Part shown: positions 1-9,530 of the stretch, piece after piece
Position numbering within the stretch: position 1 is the first letter of the stretch
How the letters are laid out: each line of letters begins with the position of its first letter
DNA from: Cytobacillus luteolus
GTDB lineage: Bacteria; Bacillota; Bacilli; Bacillales; Bacillaceae_L
Reading direction: 5' to 3'
Assembly: GCF_017873715.1 (NCBI RefSeq)
Contig: NZ_JAGGKM010000001.1
Span: forward strand, 496,001 to 560,000
DNA length: 64,000 nucleotides
The notes under the pieces: generated by a model
Seen by the model: the letters and a program-made list of their open reading frames with translations, nothing else
Told to the model about the DNA's origin: nothing
Database searches by the model: none
Made by a program: the position numbers and the translations under genes

Positions 1-121
1 CCAATCCACTCTTGTAATATTTTCATTTAAATCAACAAAATTTATGAAAAGAGCCAAAAATAAAAAAGTAAATTATGTTACCATATAAATAAGGATGAAA
101 ACTTGAAAGGGAGTGTTTCAT
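1..121. other. Left edge, intergenic region before yjbC
   Basis: The region is AT-rich with no recognisable gene. It should carry the yjbC promoter; ATATAAATA near 82-92 is a possible -10 but no -35 was assigned. Confidence 0.3.
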
Positions 122-697
122 TTGAGTTGGTATACTAAGTTAAGTCAGTATTTTCCAGTTGAGGAAATGAAATCACAAGAGCATATGGAGATTCTTTTAA
201 AGGAACAAGGAGACATTTACCATAAAGATGAAGGTCCAAATCATGTATTAATGTACGCGGAATTTGATGAATTTATCTTTATTGACTATTTATTTGTTTC
301 AGGGGCCGCAAGGGGACAGGGGCTTGGCAGAAAGCTAATAGAGAATTTAAAAATGAAAAATAAGGCGATTATATTAGAGGTTGAGCCGATTGACTATGAA
401 GACACAGATACTGAGAAACGTTTAAGGTTTTATAAACGTGAAGGGTTTGAACACGCTCAGTCTATTGGGTATAGACGTCTATCTTTAGCCACGAATGAAG
501 TGAATCAGTTAGAAATTTTATTTTGGTCTCCGACAAATGAGTCTGAAGAAGCCATCTTTGAAGCAATGAGAAAAACCTATAACTTGATTCATACCTATAA
601 GGACAAAGAGGTGTATGGAAGGTCTTATCAAAGTGTGAATGATGTGTTAACATATAACAAAAAAAATGATAGCGACGATATTTTATCGGATGTATAA
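122..697 (+). CDS. yjbC: GNAT-family acetyltransferase YjbC
   Basis: This is a GNAT acetyltransferase of about 191 residues. The acetyl-CoA-binding motif A is visible as ARGQGLG near residues 63-69. It precedes spx, as yjbC does in B. subtilis, where the two are co-transcribed under stress sigma factors. The TTG at 122 is preferred over the GTG at 113 because AAAGGGAG (106-113) lies 8 nt before it and the GTG overlaps that ribosome site. Family membership is clear. The substrate is unknown. A 197-nt gap before spx leaves room for a second, spx-specific promoter. Confidence 0.9.
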   Translation: MSWYTKLSQYFPVEEMKSQEHMEILLKEQGDIYHKDEGPNHVLMYAEFDEFIFIDYLFVSGAARGQGLGRKLIENLKMKNKAIILEVEPIDYEDTDTEKRLRFYKREGFEHAQSIGYRRLSLATNEVNQLEILFWSPTNESEEAIFEAMRKTYNLIHTYKDKEVYGRSYQSVNDVLTYNKKNDSDDILSDV

Positions 698-894
698 GTA
701 TTTGTATAAAAATTGTATAACTATTTATGACAAATTTGTGAATTCATCTATCATTTCAAATTAATTTATTGTATAATAAATGGAGATATTACTTAATTAA
801 AGTAATTACAATAAAAGATTTAGTTTTTCTTACAACTTTAGATAAATCGTTGTCTTACTTAAACTCATCTTTATTAAAGGGAGTGAATCTATTT

Positions 895-1290
895 ATGGTA
901 ACATTATTTACTTCACCAAGCTGCACATCATGTCGTAAGGCTAAATCATGGCTAGAGGAACATAGTATTCCATATACAGAAAGAAACATATTCTCTGAGC
1001 CATTATCAATTGTAGAAATTAAAGAGATTCTTCGAATGACTGAGGATGGAACTGATGAAATCATTTCAACTCGTTCGAAGATATTTCAGAAGCTGAATAT
1101 TAATGTTGAATCCATGCCATTACAGGATTTATATGCATTAATTCAAGAGCATCCTGGCTTGTTACGTAGACCTATCATCATTGATGAGAAACGTTTGCAA
1201 GTAGGCTATAATGAGGATGAGATACGACGCTTCTTACCAAGAAAAGTTCGTACTTTCCAACTACGAGAAGCACAAAAATTAGTAAACTAA
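895..1290 (+). CDS. spx: Spx, redox-sensing transcriptional regulator
   Basis: Spx binds the alpha C-terminal domain of RNA polymerase and redirects transcription under thiol stress. The 131-residue product is full length for the family. It has the redox switch Cys10-x-x-Cys13 and Arg92 near the fold core. The ATG at 895 has AAAGGGAG just upstream, so the longer in-frame extension is not used. TATAAT at 772-777 could be the -10 of a promoter in the gap after yjbC. Its proteolysis partners yjbH (8658-9530) and mecA (2357-3037) are also in the window. Confidence 0.95.
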   Translation: MVTLFTSPSCTSCRKAKSWLEEHSIPYTERNIFSEPLSIVEIKEILRMTEDGTDEIISTRSKIFQKLNINVESMPLQDLYALIQEHPGLLRRPIIIDEKRLQVGYNEDEIRRFLPRKVRTFQLREAQKLVN

Positions 1291-1306
1291 ACATAGAGTA
1301 TGTGTG

Positions 1307-1349
1307 CAAAAAACTTCTACATGTAAATTTGTAGAAGTTTTTATTTTTC
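1307..1349. terminator. Bidirectional terminator between spx and yjbE
   Basis: A 12-bp stem, ACTTCTACA with its complement TGTAGAAGT extended by A/T pairs, is flanked by A- and T-runs. It can end spx on the plus strand and yjbE on the minus strand. Confidence 0.85.
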
Positions 1350-1363
1350 AATGGCACGGTAGT

Positions 1364-2041
1364 CTAGTTTTTAACCCCAGAATAACTTTTAATCCGGTTT
1401 GTAAGCAGTCCAGCAAAAAGGATAAGACAAATACTAAGAAAAGGAATCATTGTAAGAAGTGGTTGATAGTTTTCATATAAGTAGTGAAGTCTTTCCTCAT
1501 TAACGATCATTTTTCCAGCAGTGTAGGCAAGTATACTTGCACCAAAGTAAATGAGTACAGGAAATTTTTCCATTAGGTATAAGATAACTTTACTTCCCCA
1601 AATAATGATTGGAATGGATACACATAATCCTAAAACAACGAGATAAAAGTTGCCGTGTGCAGCACCAGCTATTGCAATAACATTGTCGATACCCATGATT
1701 AAGTCTGCTATGACAATTGTTTTAATGGCTGCAAATAACGTAATACCACCTTTAATCCTGGAAGTATCCTCATTATGATCTACCAGCAATTTGTAAGCAA
1801 GTAGTAGCAAAAACACACCGCCAGCAAATTGTAGGAATGGGATTTTTAGTAAGAATACAGCCGCAATAGTCACTACAATTCTGATGAACACTGCCAAAAC
1901 TGTACCAAGGACGATTGCTTTATTTCGTTTAGTTTCTGGGAGGTTTCTACAAGCTAATGCAATTACGATTGCGTTATCCCCACCTAAAATAATGTCAATA
2001 CCAATGATTAATAAAATAGATGTAATTAACTCTAAGTCCAA
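1364..2041 (-). CDS. yjbE: TerC-family integral membrane protein YjbE
   Basis: This polytopic membrane protein belongs to the TerC/YjbE family, linked in Bacillus to Mn2+ efflux or metallation of exported proteins. About seven hydrophobic segments are visible. The acidic signature GGDNA near the N-terminus and MGIDN in the middle are the conserved TerC metal-site motifs. AAGGGAGG (2049-2056) lies inside the longest ORF, so the TTG at 2041 (or GTG at 2044) is the likely start. It is convergent with spx and divergent from mecA. The link to Mn is notable because an Mn oxidase is encoded downstream, but the gene is ordinary backbone. Confidence 0.85.
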   Translation of the reverse strand: MDLELITSILLIIGIDIILGGDNAIVIALACRNLPETKRNKAIVLGTVLAVFIRIVVTIAAVFLLKIPFLQFAGGVFLLLLAYKLLVDHNEDTSRIKGGITLFAAIKTIVIADLIMGIDNVIAIAGAAHGNFYLVVLGLCVSIPIIIWGSKVILYLMEKFPVLIYFGASILAYTAGKMIVNEERLHYLYENYQPLLTMIPFLSICLILFAGLLTNRIKSYSGVKN

Positions 2042-2356
2042 CACAAATCCTCCCTTAGACAAGTCATACTACTATGTATAAGTAAAAAGCAATTTAGTTA
2101 TGACAACAAACAAAACAGTATTTAAATATATGGTAGGATTATGGGCTATAGGGCGAATAACTGTTTTTATGAAATTCGGCTTTTTTATTTCCATTCTCAA
2201 GCTTTTTATCATAAAATAAGAGTACAAGATATTGATGTCTCCTTTAAAGGATTATCTACTCTTGTTTTTGGGTAAAGTGGTAAAGAACTGTATACATCGA
2301 CTCGGGGGTATTTTTGTCCCTTCAAAAATGGAGCTAGAAGGGAGAGGTTTTAGCTT
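2042..2356. promoter_or_regulatory. yjbE-mecA divergent intergenic region with possible leader structure
   Basis: There is no gene in this stretch. Near 2218-2272 AAGAGTA and TACTCTT can pair around an inner TCCTTTAAAGGA palindrome, followed by GTTTTT. This resembles an attenuator or terminator upstream of mecA. The mecA ribosome site (GGGAGAGG) is close to its start. No known riboswitch was recognised. Confidence 0.35.
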
Positions 2357-3037
2357 ATGGAAATCGAACGTATTAATGAATATACAGTAAAGTTTTATAT
2401 TTCATATGTTGATATAGAAGAAAGAGGCTTTGACCGCGAGGAAATTTGGTATAACCGTGAAAGAAGTGAGGAGCTCTTCTGGGAAATGATGGATGAAGTT
2501 CATCAGGAAGAAGAGTTTACAGTAGAGGGTCCATTATGGATTCAAGTCCAAGCGTTAGAAAAAGGTCTTGAAGTTCTGGTAACACGGGCGCAAATATCTA
2601 AGGATGGACATAAATTCGAACTACCAATCTCTGATGAAAAATTTAGGGATATGCCAGTAGATGAAAGAATTGAATCATTACTTGATGAGCATTTTAATAC
2701 AAAGCGTAATTCAGATAGTGATTTACCATCAAATGATGAAGATCAATTAGATTTTTTACTTCGTTTCCAGGATTTTGAAGATGCTATCTCACTTGCACAT
2801 CGTACACAGCTTCTAGAATTAACAAATAAACTATACTATTTTGAAGGTCACTATTATCTCTATATCGAATTCTTAGATGCGGATTGTACTGAAGACGAAC
2901 TTGAGAATACACTAAGTGTAGTCTTAGAATACGGCCAAGAATCTAGAATTTCAATTCATCGAATTGAAGAGTACGGAAAGACAGTCATGAAAGAAAGTGC
3001 ACTATCAGAAATAGCTAAACACTTTCCATTAAAATAA
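2357..3037 (+). CDS. mecA: MecA, ClpC/ClpP adaptor protein
   Basis: MecA targets ComK and other clients to ClpCP and also contacts Spx. The product is 226 residues, the usual length. It has the typical N-terminal substrate-binding domain beginning MEIERINEYTVKFYISY, an acidic linker around residues 105-130, and a C-terminal ClpC-binding domain. A GGGAGAGG ribosome site precedes the ATG. It sits between yjbE and cls/coiA, close to its B. subtilis position. Confidence 0.95.
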   Translation: MEIERINEYTVKFYISYVDIEERGFDREEIWYNRERSEELFWEMMDEVHQEEEFTVEGPLWIQVQALEKGLEVLVTRAQISKDGHKFELPISDEKFRDMPVDERIESLLDEHFNTKRNSDSDLPSNDEDQLDFLLRFQDFEDAISLAHRTQLLELTNKLYYFEGHYYLYIEFLDADCTEDELENTLSVVLEYGQESRISIHRIEEYGKTVMKESALSEIAKHFPLK

Positions 3038-3071
3038 AGGACCGATTTCAGTGTGAAATCGGTCTTTTTTT
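3038..3071 (+). terminator. mecA terminator
   Basis: The stem GACCGATTTCA/TGAAATCGGTC with a short loop is followed by eight Ts. Confidence 0.92.
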
Positions 3072-3103
3072 ACAATGTTGGTTTTCTAGGACGGTGAAAC
3101 AAT

Positions 3104-4615
3104 ATGAAAAATACATTGAGAGTCATTGTATTTTTAGGCATCATATCTCTTTTGCTTTTTTTCAGCAAAGGTTATTGGGAAGGTTGGCTTATAGGTGCTT
3201 TAAGTATTATGTTTACCCTCTCTGCAATATTTATTGCTATTATTATCTTTTTAGAAAATAGACATCCTACGCAAACGCTGACTTGGCTAGTAGTACTAGG
3301 GAGCTTCCCATTACTCGGTTTCTTTTTCTATCTTATTTTTGGACGCAACTATAGAAAGAAGCGACTTTTCCAGAAAAAGGCATTATTAGATGAGCAAACT
3401 TTTTCACAATTTGAAGGTAGCTTCGAAAACAATGAAGAAAAAATTGATCAAGTTGGTGAGAATCAACAACACTTATTTCGCCTAGCACACAGAATCGGTA
3501 AAAGTCCCGTTTCTTTTGCTACTGATACGAAAGTATTAACGAATGGAGAAATGACGTTTTCAACGATTTTCGAAGAGTTAAGAAAAGCAAAGCACCATAT
3601 TCATTTAGAATATTATATTGTAAGACATGATGGAATTGGCCAAGAATTGAAGAACATTCTCATAGAAAGAGTAAAGAATGGTGTCAAAGTTCGTTTCTTA
3701 TATGATGCAGTAGGGGGATGGAAACTCTCTAAGAAGTATATTCGTGAGCTCCGTGAAGCGGGAGTGGAAATGATTCCATTTTCTCCAGTAAAACTTCCGT
3801 TTCTAAATAATAAGATTAATTTCCGTAATCACCGAAAAATTGTTATTGTTGATGGATCTATTGGATTTGTAGGTGGGTTAAATGTTGGAGATGAATACAT
3901 AGGGAAAAACAAATACTTTGGTTTTTGGCGTGACACTCATCTCATGTTAAAGGGAGAGGCTGTCCGAACTTTACAATTGATTTTCTTTCAAGATTGGTAT
4001 CATATGACTGGGGAAAAGCATTTGAATCAATATTACCTTTCTCCAGAGTTAATTGAAGAAAATCAATTGGGTGGGGTCCAATTAATAGCGGGGGGTCCTG
4101 ATAATGAGTGGGAAGTTATTAAGAATCTATTTTTCTCGATGATTATCTCTGCTAAAAAGTCAATCTGGATTGCCTCACCTTATTTTATACCTGATGAAGA
4201 TATTTTATCTGCTTTAAAAATAGCCGCACTAAGTGGCATAGATGTTCGAATACTCGTTCCTTACCATCCTGATAAAAAAATTGTATTCTATGCCTCAAGA
4301 TCATACTTCCCGGTACTACTAGAGGCAGGGGCAAAAATTTACGAGTATAAAAAAGGGTTTATGCATAGTAAAATAATGATTATTGATGGTGAGTTAGCTT
4401 CAATAGGAACTTCTAATATGGATATGAGAAGCTTTCATTTAAACTTTGAAATTAACGCATTTTTATATCGAACAGAAAGTACAATTACATTAGTTCAAGA
4501 TTTTATTCAAGACATAGAGGATTCAACACAAATTGATAAGGAAACTTTCAATACTCGTTCATTAAAACAAAGACTATTTGAATCTACTTCAAGATTATTA
4601 TCCCCGTTGTTATAA
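3104..4615 (+). CDS. cls: Cardiolipin synthase, phospholipase D family
   Basis: This enzyme condenses two phosphatidylglycerol molecules into cardiolipin at the membrane. The 503-residue product has two N-terminal membrane helices (about residues 5-60) and two HKD motifs: His243-x-Lys245-x4-Asp250 and His421-x-Lys423-x4-Asp428. The arrangement and length are typical of Cls/ClsA. It lies between mecA and coiA, has its own terminator, and starts 33 nt after the mecA terminator, so it probably has its own promoter. It is an insertion relative to the B. subtilis order. Confidence 0.93.
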   Translation: MKNTLRVIVFLGIISLLLFFSKGYWEGWLIGALSIMFTLSAIFIAIIIFLENRHPTQTLTWLVVLGSFPLLGFFFYLIFGRNYRKKRLFQKKALLDEQTFSQFEGSFENNEEKIDQVGENQQHLFRLAHRIGKSPVSFATDTKVLTNGEMTFSTIFEELRKAKHHIHLEYYIVRHDGIGQELKNILIERVKNGVKVRFLYDAVGGWKLSKKYIRELREAGVEMIPFSPVKLPFLNNKINFRNHRKIVIVDGSIGFVGGLNVGDEYIGKNKYFGFWRDTHLMLKGEAVRTLQLIFFQDWYHMTGEKHLNQYYLSPELIEENQLGGVQLIAGGPDNEWEVIKNLFFSMIISAKKSIWIASPYFIPDEDILSALKIAALSGIDVRILVPYHPDKKIVFYASRSYFPVLLEAGAKIYEYKKGFMHSKIMIIDGELASIGTSNMDMRSFHLNFEINAFLYRTESTITLVQDFIQDIEDSTQIDKETFNTRSLKQRLFESTSRLLSPLL

Positions 4616-4643
4616 GCCTTAATTTATGAGGCTTATTTTTTTT
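4612..4643 (+). terminator. cls terminator
   Basis: The stem ATAAGCCT/AGGCTTAT with an 8-nt loop is followed by a T-run. Confidence 0.85.
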
Positions 4644-4707
4644 ACAAAGGAATTCTCTCAGCTCGTGACGAATAAGAAAAGGGATAATTTTAAAAGGAGG
4701 AATCATT

Positions 4708-5916
4708 TTGTTTGTAGCGAAAAACAATAATGGAATGTTTATTTCACTTCTAGATAGCCGACCAAAAGAGGATTTAATTCAATTGAGAAAGGAGTTCCAA
4801 TTCTATTGTTCAGCCTGTCAACATCCAGTACAGATGAAGCTAGGGGAGAAACGCTTACCTCATTTTGCGCATTTAAGGGATTCAAAGTGTATTACGCAAA
4901 GAGAGCATGAAACACCATACCATTTGGAGGGAAAAAAACAACTCTATAGTTGGTTAAAGAATCTAAGTACAGAATTAGAATTAGAGCCCTTTATACCAGA
5001 AATTAAACAAAGACCAGACCTATTAATAAAGGTAAACAAACAACAATTCGCAATTGAATTTCAATGCTCCCAGATTTCGTACGAGCACCTTAGTAAAAGG
5101 ACAAAAGCCTATAAATCTATAGACATTCACCCCCTTTGGATACTTGGTGAATCTTGGTTAAAAACGAATGCAGATCCACTTTTCTCTTTATCCTCGTTTC
5201 AGTGGTTATTCGCAACCATACCACAAAGTACAAACTCTAATTGCTTTCCATCTATCTTATACTTTAATCCAATGACAAAAATCGTTACAAAACTGTCAAA
5301 CTTAACTCCCTTTTCACCTACGCAAACCTTTGCAACAATACAGAAATTTGCTCCTAACGATACTCTTACTGAAATTCTAAATGCCTCTTTGTCTCTAAAT
5401 TCACAAATGTTAACTTTATGGCTTGAAAAAAAGAAAAATTGGAGATATCAATTTTCGATGTTTCCAGACCGTAAACTAAAGCCTTTATTCTTAGAGTTAT
5501 ATACAGCCCGGATTACAAGAGCTTCTATTCCTGCTGAAGTTGGGTTACCTTTTCCTACTGTGTATTTGATTGAAACCTCAGCAGTTATATGGCAGTTATG
5601 GATCTTACTAGACTCAATCATACCTGTTACTTCTAACGCACCCATATCCTTTGAAAATACGTATCGCCTTTTTAGAGAAAGAGTGAGTGAGGGACATATT
5701 AAAATTAGACACTTACCAAACATAGTAGGCCAGCACTATTCCTTCGCCATTATGGATTACCTTCAAGTCCTGACAAAACTAGGTATATTAAAAAGGATAA
5801 ATGCACGTAACTTTATAAAAGTTAATGAAATCATACTTCCTAAGAACGGGGAAGAAGCTTTAGAACTAGATAAGGCTGTATTAAAGAAGTTATATGGTGG
5901 AAAATATACCCTGTAA
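4708..5916 (+). CDS. coiA: Competence protein CoiA
   Basis: CoiA is a nuclease-like protein needed for recombination of transforming DNA. It has 402 residues with TTG start, supported by AAAAGGAGG 8 nt upstream. The N-terminus has a zinc-ribbon-like module (Cys34-x2-Cys37, an LPHFAH block, Cys61). A PD-(D/E)XK-like core follows, with RPDLLI and IEFQCS motifs. The lysine-rich end is less conserved. A similar CxxC plus xxFFHS module occurs at the N-terminus of the helicase YjcD in this window. Confidence 0.88.
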   Translation: MFVAKNNNGMFISLLDSRPKEDLIQLRKEFQFYCSACQHPVQMKLGEKRLPHFAHLRDSKCITQREHETPYHLEGKKQLYSWLKNLSTELELEPFIPEIKQRPDLLIKVNKQQFAIEFQCSQISYEHLSKRTKAYKSIDIHPLWILGESWLKTNADPLFSLSSFQWLFATIPQSTNSNCFPSILYFNPMTKIVTKLSNLTPFSPTQTFATIQKFAPNDTLTEILNASLSLNSQMLTLWLEKKKNWRYQFSMFPDRKLKPLFLELYTARITRASIPAEVGLPFPTVYLIETSAVIWQLWILLDSIIPVTSNAPISFENTYRLFRERVSEGHIKIRHLPNIVGQHYSFAIMDYLQVLTKLGILKRINARNFIKVNEIILPKNGEEALELDKAVLKKLYGGKYTL

Positions 5917-5976
5917 TGAGAAGTTATAGCTATGTAAATCATAAGAAAGATAAGATTCTAGTAGGAGGGATTATCA

Positions 5977-6159
5977 ATGAAGAAGAAATTAGGCACAAAA
6001 AATAAACGTAATAGAGGGTTACTTTACTCAATGTTAGCCATTGGTGCAGGAGCGGCTGTCTATGGGCTTACAAAGACAATGGTTACTAAAAACATTGAAA
6101 ATAATCCAGATCCTAACTACGAACCAGATAATCCTGAAATATTTAATTATTATTATTAA
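5977..6159 (+). CDS. Small single-pass membrane protein
   Basis: This 60-residue protein has a Lys/Arg-rich N-terminus, one glycine/alanine-rich hydrophobic segment (about residues 14-32) and an acidic, Asn/Pro-rich tail ending in tyrosines. GTAGGAGGG lies 8 nt before the ATG, so it is very likely translated. It sits between coiA and pepF. I do not recognise a function; general resemblance to small YrzQ-like membrane proteins is weak. Confidence 0.7.
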   Translation: MKKKLGTKNKRNRGLLYSMLAIGAGAAVYGLTKTMVTKNIENNPDPNYEPDNPEIFNYYY

Positions 6160-6182
6160 TAAACTATAATATAGTAAAATGA

Positions 6183-6205
6183 AGCCCTACTTAATAAGTA
6201 GGGCT
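6183..6205. terminator. Inverted repeat after small membrane protein gene
   Basis: AGCCCTACTT and AAGTAGGGCT form a perfect 10-bp stem with a 3-nt loop. No T-run follows on the plus strand, so termination there is uncertain. Confidence 0.5.
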
Positions 6206-6323
6206 AAATAGTGGTTGGCCTTATAGAAAATTCACATTTTAGGAAGGAAAAAAGGGGTAGTATAACGAATTAATCTAAGATGGAGTTTTTTCGACTATCG
6301 AAATACATAAGGAGGTTACACAG

Positions 6324-8141
6324 ATGGCTGAACAAACAGCAGTGAAGAAATTACCAAATCGTAACGAAATTAAAGTTGAAGACACATGGAGACTTGAAGA
6401 TATTTTTGAGACGGACCAGGCATGGGAAAATGAATTTTCAGCGGTAAAAGCAATGATACCTAAGATTTCTGAATTCCAAGGTAAGTTAGGTGAGTCAGCA
6501 GATCATTTAGCTGAAGCACTGGCATACCAAGATGCAATCTCAATGCGCTTAGGAAAATTATATACATATGCACATATGCGTTATGATCAAGATACAACAA
6601 ACTCTACTTATCAAGCATTAAATGACCGTGCTGCGAATCTTTACACACAGGTAGGAAGTGCTCTATCATTTATCGTTCCAGAAATCTTATCTGTAGATGA
6701 AGCTAAAATTAAAACATTTTTACAAGAAAAAGAAGAGTTAAAGGTATATGAGCATGCATTAGATGAGATTAACCGTCAACGTCCACACGTACTTTCAGCA
6801 AAGGAAGAAGCATTACTTGCACAAGTATCTGAAGTAACTACATCTTCAAGTAATACTTTTGGTATGTTAAATAATGCAGATTTAACTTTCCCAACAATCA
6901 AAGATGAGAATGGGGAAGAGGTTGAAGTAACTCATGGTCGTTACATCCGATTTTTAGAAAGCGACGACCGTCGAGTAAGAGAAGATGCATTTAAAGCTGT
7001 TTATGAGACTTATGGAAACTACAAAAATACATTTGGTAGTACACTAAGTGGTACTGTGAAAAAGGACAATTTTAATGCACGTGTTCGTAACTACAGTTCA
7101 GCACGTGAAGCAGCTTTAAGTAACAATAATATCCCTGAAGCAGTTTATGAAAACTTAGTAAATACAATTAATGATAATTTACATTTACTTCATCGTTATG
7201 TTCGTTTACGTAAAAAACTTCTAGGTGTAGATGAACTTCACATGTATGACCTTTACACTCCGTTAATTAAGGATGTTAAAATGGAAATTCCATACAGTGA
7301 TGCAAAAGATTATTTGTTAAAAGGATTGGCTCCACTTGGAGAGGATTATTTACGTGTTGTTCAAGAAGGCTTTGACAATCGCTGGGTAGATGTACATGAG
7401 AATAAAGGTAAGCGAAGTGGTGCTTATTCGTCTGGAACATATGGCACAAATCCATATATTCTTATGAATTGGCAGGATAATGTAAACAACTTGTTCACAC
7501 TGGCGCATGAATTTGGACACTCAGTACACAGCTATTACACTCGTGAAAACCAACCATATCCTTACGGAAACTACTCCATTTTCGTAGCAGAGGTAGCTTC
7601 TACGTGTAATGAGGCGTTATTAAATGATTACTTATTAAAAACAATTGATGATGAGCAGAAGAAACTTTATCTTCTAAATCATTATTTAGAAGGCTTCCGT
7701 GGAACTGTATTCCGTCAAACAATGTTTGCAGAATTTGAACACTTAATCCATAAGAAAGCACAAGATGGGGAAGCATTAACTCCAGATTTATTAACTGAAA
7801 CTTACTATAACTTAAACAAAAAATACTTTGGTGACGATATTGTTATCGATGAAGAAATTGGTTTAGAGTGGGCACGTATTCCTCACTTCTATTACAATTA
7901 TTATGTATATCAATATGCAACTGGTTTCAGTGCGGCAACTGCTTTAAGCAAGCAGATCCTTGAGGAGGGACAGCCGGCTGTAGATCGTTATATCAATAAC
8001 TTCTTAAAAGCGGGAAGCTCGGACTATCCTATTGAAGTGTTGAAAAGTGCAGGAGTTGACATGACTTCTTCAAAAGCAATTGAAGATGCGTGTAAAGTAT
8101 TTGAGCAAAAACTAACGGAGATGGAGAATCTTCTAGGATAA
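6324..8141 (+). CDS. pepF: Oligoendopeptidase F (M3 metallopeptidase)
   Basis: This is a cytoplasmic zinc endopeptidase for short peptides. The 605-residue product has the HEFGH zinc motif (His395, Glu396, His399) with a downstream glutamate ligand at Glu423 in the AEVAS block, typical of the M3B family. The length fits PepF. AAGGAGG precedes the ATG by 9 nt. It is the B. subtilis yjbG position, and it is followed by a strong terminator. Confidence 0.95.
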   Translation: MAEQTAVKKLPNRNEIKVEDTWRLEDIFETDQAWENEFSAVKAMIPKISEFQGKLGESADHLAEALAYQDAISMRLGKLYTYAHMRYDQDTTNSTYQALNDRAANLYTQVGSALSFIVPEILSVDEAKIKTFLQEKEELKVYEHALDEINRQRPHVLSAKEEALLAQVSEVTTSSSNTFGMLNNADLTFPTIKDENGEEVEVTHGRYIRFLESDDRRVREDAFKAVYETYGNYKNTFGSTLSGTVKKDNFNARVRNYSSAREAALSNNNIPEAVYENLVNTINDNLHLLHRYVRLRKKLLGVDELHMYDLYTPLIKDVKMEIPYSDAKDYLLKGLAPLGEDYLRVVQEGFDNRWVDVHENKGKRSGAYSSGTYGTNPYILMNWQDNVNNLFTLAHEFGHSVHSYYTRENQPYPYGNYSIFVAEVASTCNEALLNDYLLKTIDDEQKKLYLLNHYLEGFRGTVFRQTMFAEFEHLIHKKAQDGEALTPDLLTETYYNLNKKYFGDDIVIDEEIGLEWARIPHFYYNYYVYQYATGFSAATALSKQILEEGQPAVDRYINNFLKAGSSDYPIEVLKSAGVDMTSSKAIEDACKVFEQKLTEMENLLG

Positions 8142-8149
8142 CATAAAAA

Positions 8150-8190
8150 CAAAGGGTACTTGATTTATTCAAGTACCCTTGTTATTTTTT
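8150..8190 (+). terminator. pepF terminator
   Basis: The 12-bp stem AAGGGTACTTGA/TCAAGTACCCTT is followed by GTTATTTTTT. Confidence 0.92.
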
Positions 8191-8208
8191 CGGCAAATTC
8201 AATTTTCC

Positions 8209-8382
8209 CTAGTTAAAGCCATTAAATCGTTTGCGATTGTTCAAGTTAAATAAAAAGATGAGGATGGCTACAAATAAAATTGGAGATGTAATGTAGAGTG
8301 GAAACATACCCATCAGACCTAGAATATTGATGGCAAATGTAGCAATCACTAATACAAGTCCGAAGATCACTGAAGGCTTAAT
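8209..8382 (-). CDS. Small two-helix membrane protein, probable ATT start
   Basis: This hydrophobic protein of about 57 residues has two membrane segments separated by a short loop and a basic tail (NNRKRF). The GTG at 8391 lies inside the ribosome site GAGAGGTGA. The first codon with normal spacing (8 nt after GAGG) is ATT at 8382, which gives a product beginning (M)KPSVIFGLVL. I infer rare ATT initiation; GTG at 8391 is the alternative. I do not recognise the family. Confidence 0.55.
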   Translation of the reverse strand: MKPSVIFGLVLVIATFAINILGLMGMFPLYITSPILFVAILIFLFNLNNRKRFNGFN

Positions 8383-8657
8383 AAAAATCACCTCTCTGCA
8401 ACAGAATTGTCCTTACTATGAATGTATTGCAGGCTCGTCTATTTTATGAACATTTCTTTACAATAAGGTGTTACAACTTTGTGAAACAATGAATAAATGA
8501 ATTGTTAACTAGAAATAAAATTGATATAGTTATCTTGTGAAGTAACTCACAAACAAACATTATCCCCTTTGTTTGCTCGTGAAAATTTCTCCATTCCCCT
8601 AATAATGTATATGAAAAAGTGTAGCATCAGTGGATGCTACACTTTTCATTTTACAGC
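8383..8657. other. Intergenic region before yjbH end
   Basis: I see no gene in this stretch. It should hold the promoter of the small minus-strand gene at its left and the yjbH terminator at its right. Confidence 0.5.
8615..8650 (-). terminator. yjbH terminator
   Basis: The perfect stem AAGTGTAGCATC/GATGCTACACTT has a 4-nt loop. It is followed on the minus strand by a T-run just past the yjbH stop. Confidence 0.88.
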
Positions 8658-9530
8658 TTATTCAATATATCTCCAGAAGCTTCCGTATTTGACTGGCACA
8701 TGTTCGACCTTTTGCTTTAGTAAGAGTTTTTTCATTTCACGTTCGACTTCTGAAATGGATAAGTTATAAACAACAGATAATTCCTTAGATGCAACAAATT
8801 TAAAATAAGACATAAACTCTTCCATTGGAGGAAGAGAAGAAGGAGCAGGCTCGTCTCCTAACATATCATGGAGAATGTCTACATACATGTCATATGGATA
8901 ACATCCAGTAATCTTAATTCCTTCGTCCTCAATGTTTTCATTAAAAAATACTAAAGTTGGTATTTCGTCTACTTCCATTTCCGATGTGATTTTTAAATCA
9001 CATTGAAAGGCTTTCGATGCACTATCTGAGTGGAGATCATTTGTAAATTCCTCCAGATCCAAATTCACTGTGGAAGCACACTCGACTAAAACACTCTCTT
9101 CACATATATTTTGTTTTTCAAGAAAAAGAACCTCTTGTAACTTTCGAAGAAACCTAATGCCTGCACGCTTTCCTTGAAGCTCTGCTGCCTTTATGGCAAC
9201 TGAGGCAGCGTAAGGAGTTGATATTGGATTTTCAAACCACAAAGTCCCGTCACAGGACATGCCTGAGCGACTTCCTGTTCTTTCCCACACTTGTGCCATG
9301 TTCTCGTGCTTTTGTTTCTTTCCAAGATTAAGGGTAGCTAATCTTCCACTTAACACATGCCGGATGGTGAAAAATTGTCCGTACTCAATCATTAGCTTTT
9401 TTAACACTGGTTCAAGTGCCCAGCAGTCCGGGCATAATGGATCGATAAACACATAGATTTCCAGTGGTTTTTTAGAAGTTCCATGGCACGATTGACTAGA
9501 GAACCAGTTTGGATTTGATTTCAAACTCAA
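8658..9530 (-). CDS. yjbH: YjbH/SpxH, ClpXP adaptor for Spx
   Basis: This DsbA-like adaptor presents Spx to ClpXP. It has 290 residues, with a thioredoxin-fold motif Cys33-Pro-Asp-Cys36 near the N-terminus and a further Cys at 15 in a CHG block. The start is TTG at 9530, which overlaps the yjbI stop as TTGA; AAAGGAG lies 7 nt upstream. This translational coupling to yjbI is the B. subtilis arrangement. Together with spx and mecA it completes the Spx control set in this window. Confidence 0.93.
   Translation of the reverse strand: MSLKSNPNWFSSQSCHGTSKKPLEIYVFIDPLCPDCWALEPVLKKLMIEYGQFFTIRHVLSGRLATLNLGKKQKHENMAQVWERTGSRSGMSCDGTLWFENPISTPYAASVAIKAAELQGKRAGIRFLRKLQEVLFLEKQNICEESVLVECASTVNLDLEEFTNDLHSDSASKAFQCDLKITSEMEVDEIPTLVFFNENIEDEGIKITGCYPYDMYVDILHDMLGDEPAPSSLPPMEEFMSYFKFVASKELSVVYNLSISEVEREMKKLLLKQKVEHVPVKYGSFWRYIE

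Noticed and set aside
749-780. PerR or YodB operator before spx
   Set aside because: TTATTGTATAATAA is palindromic but departs from the PerR box, and I could not support a specific repressor.
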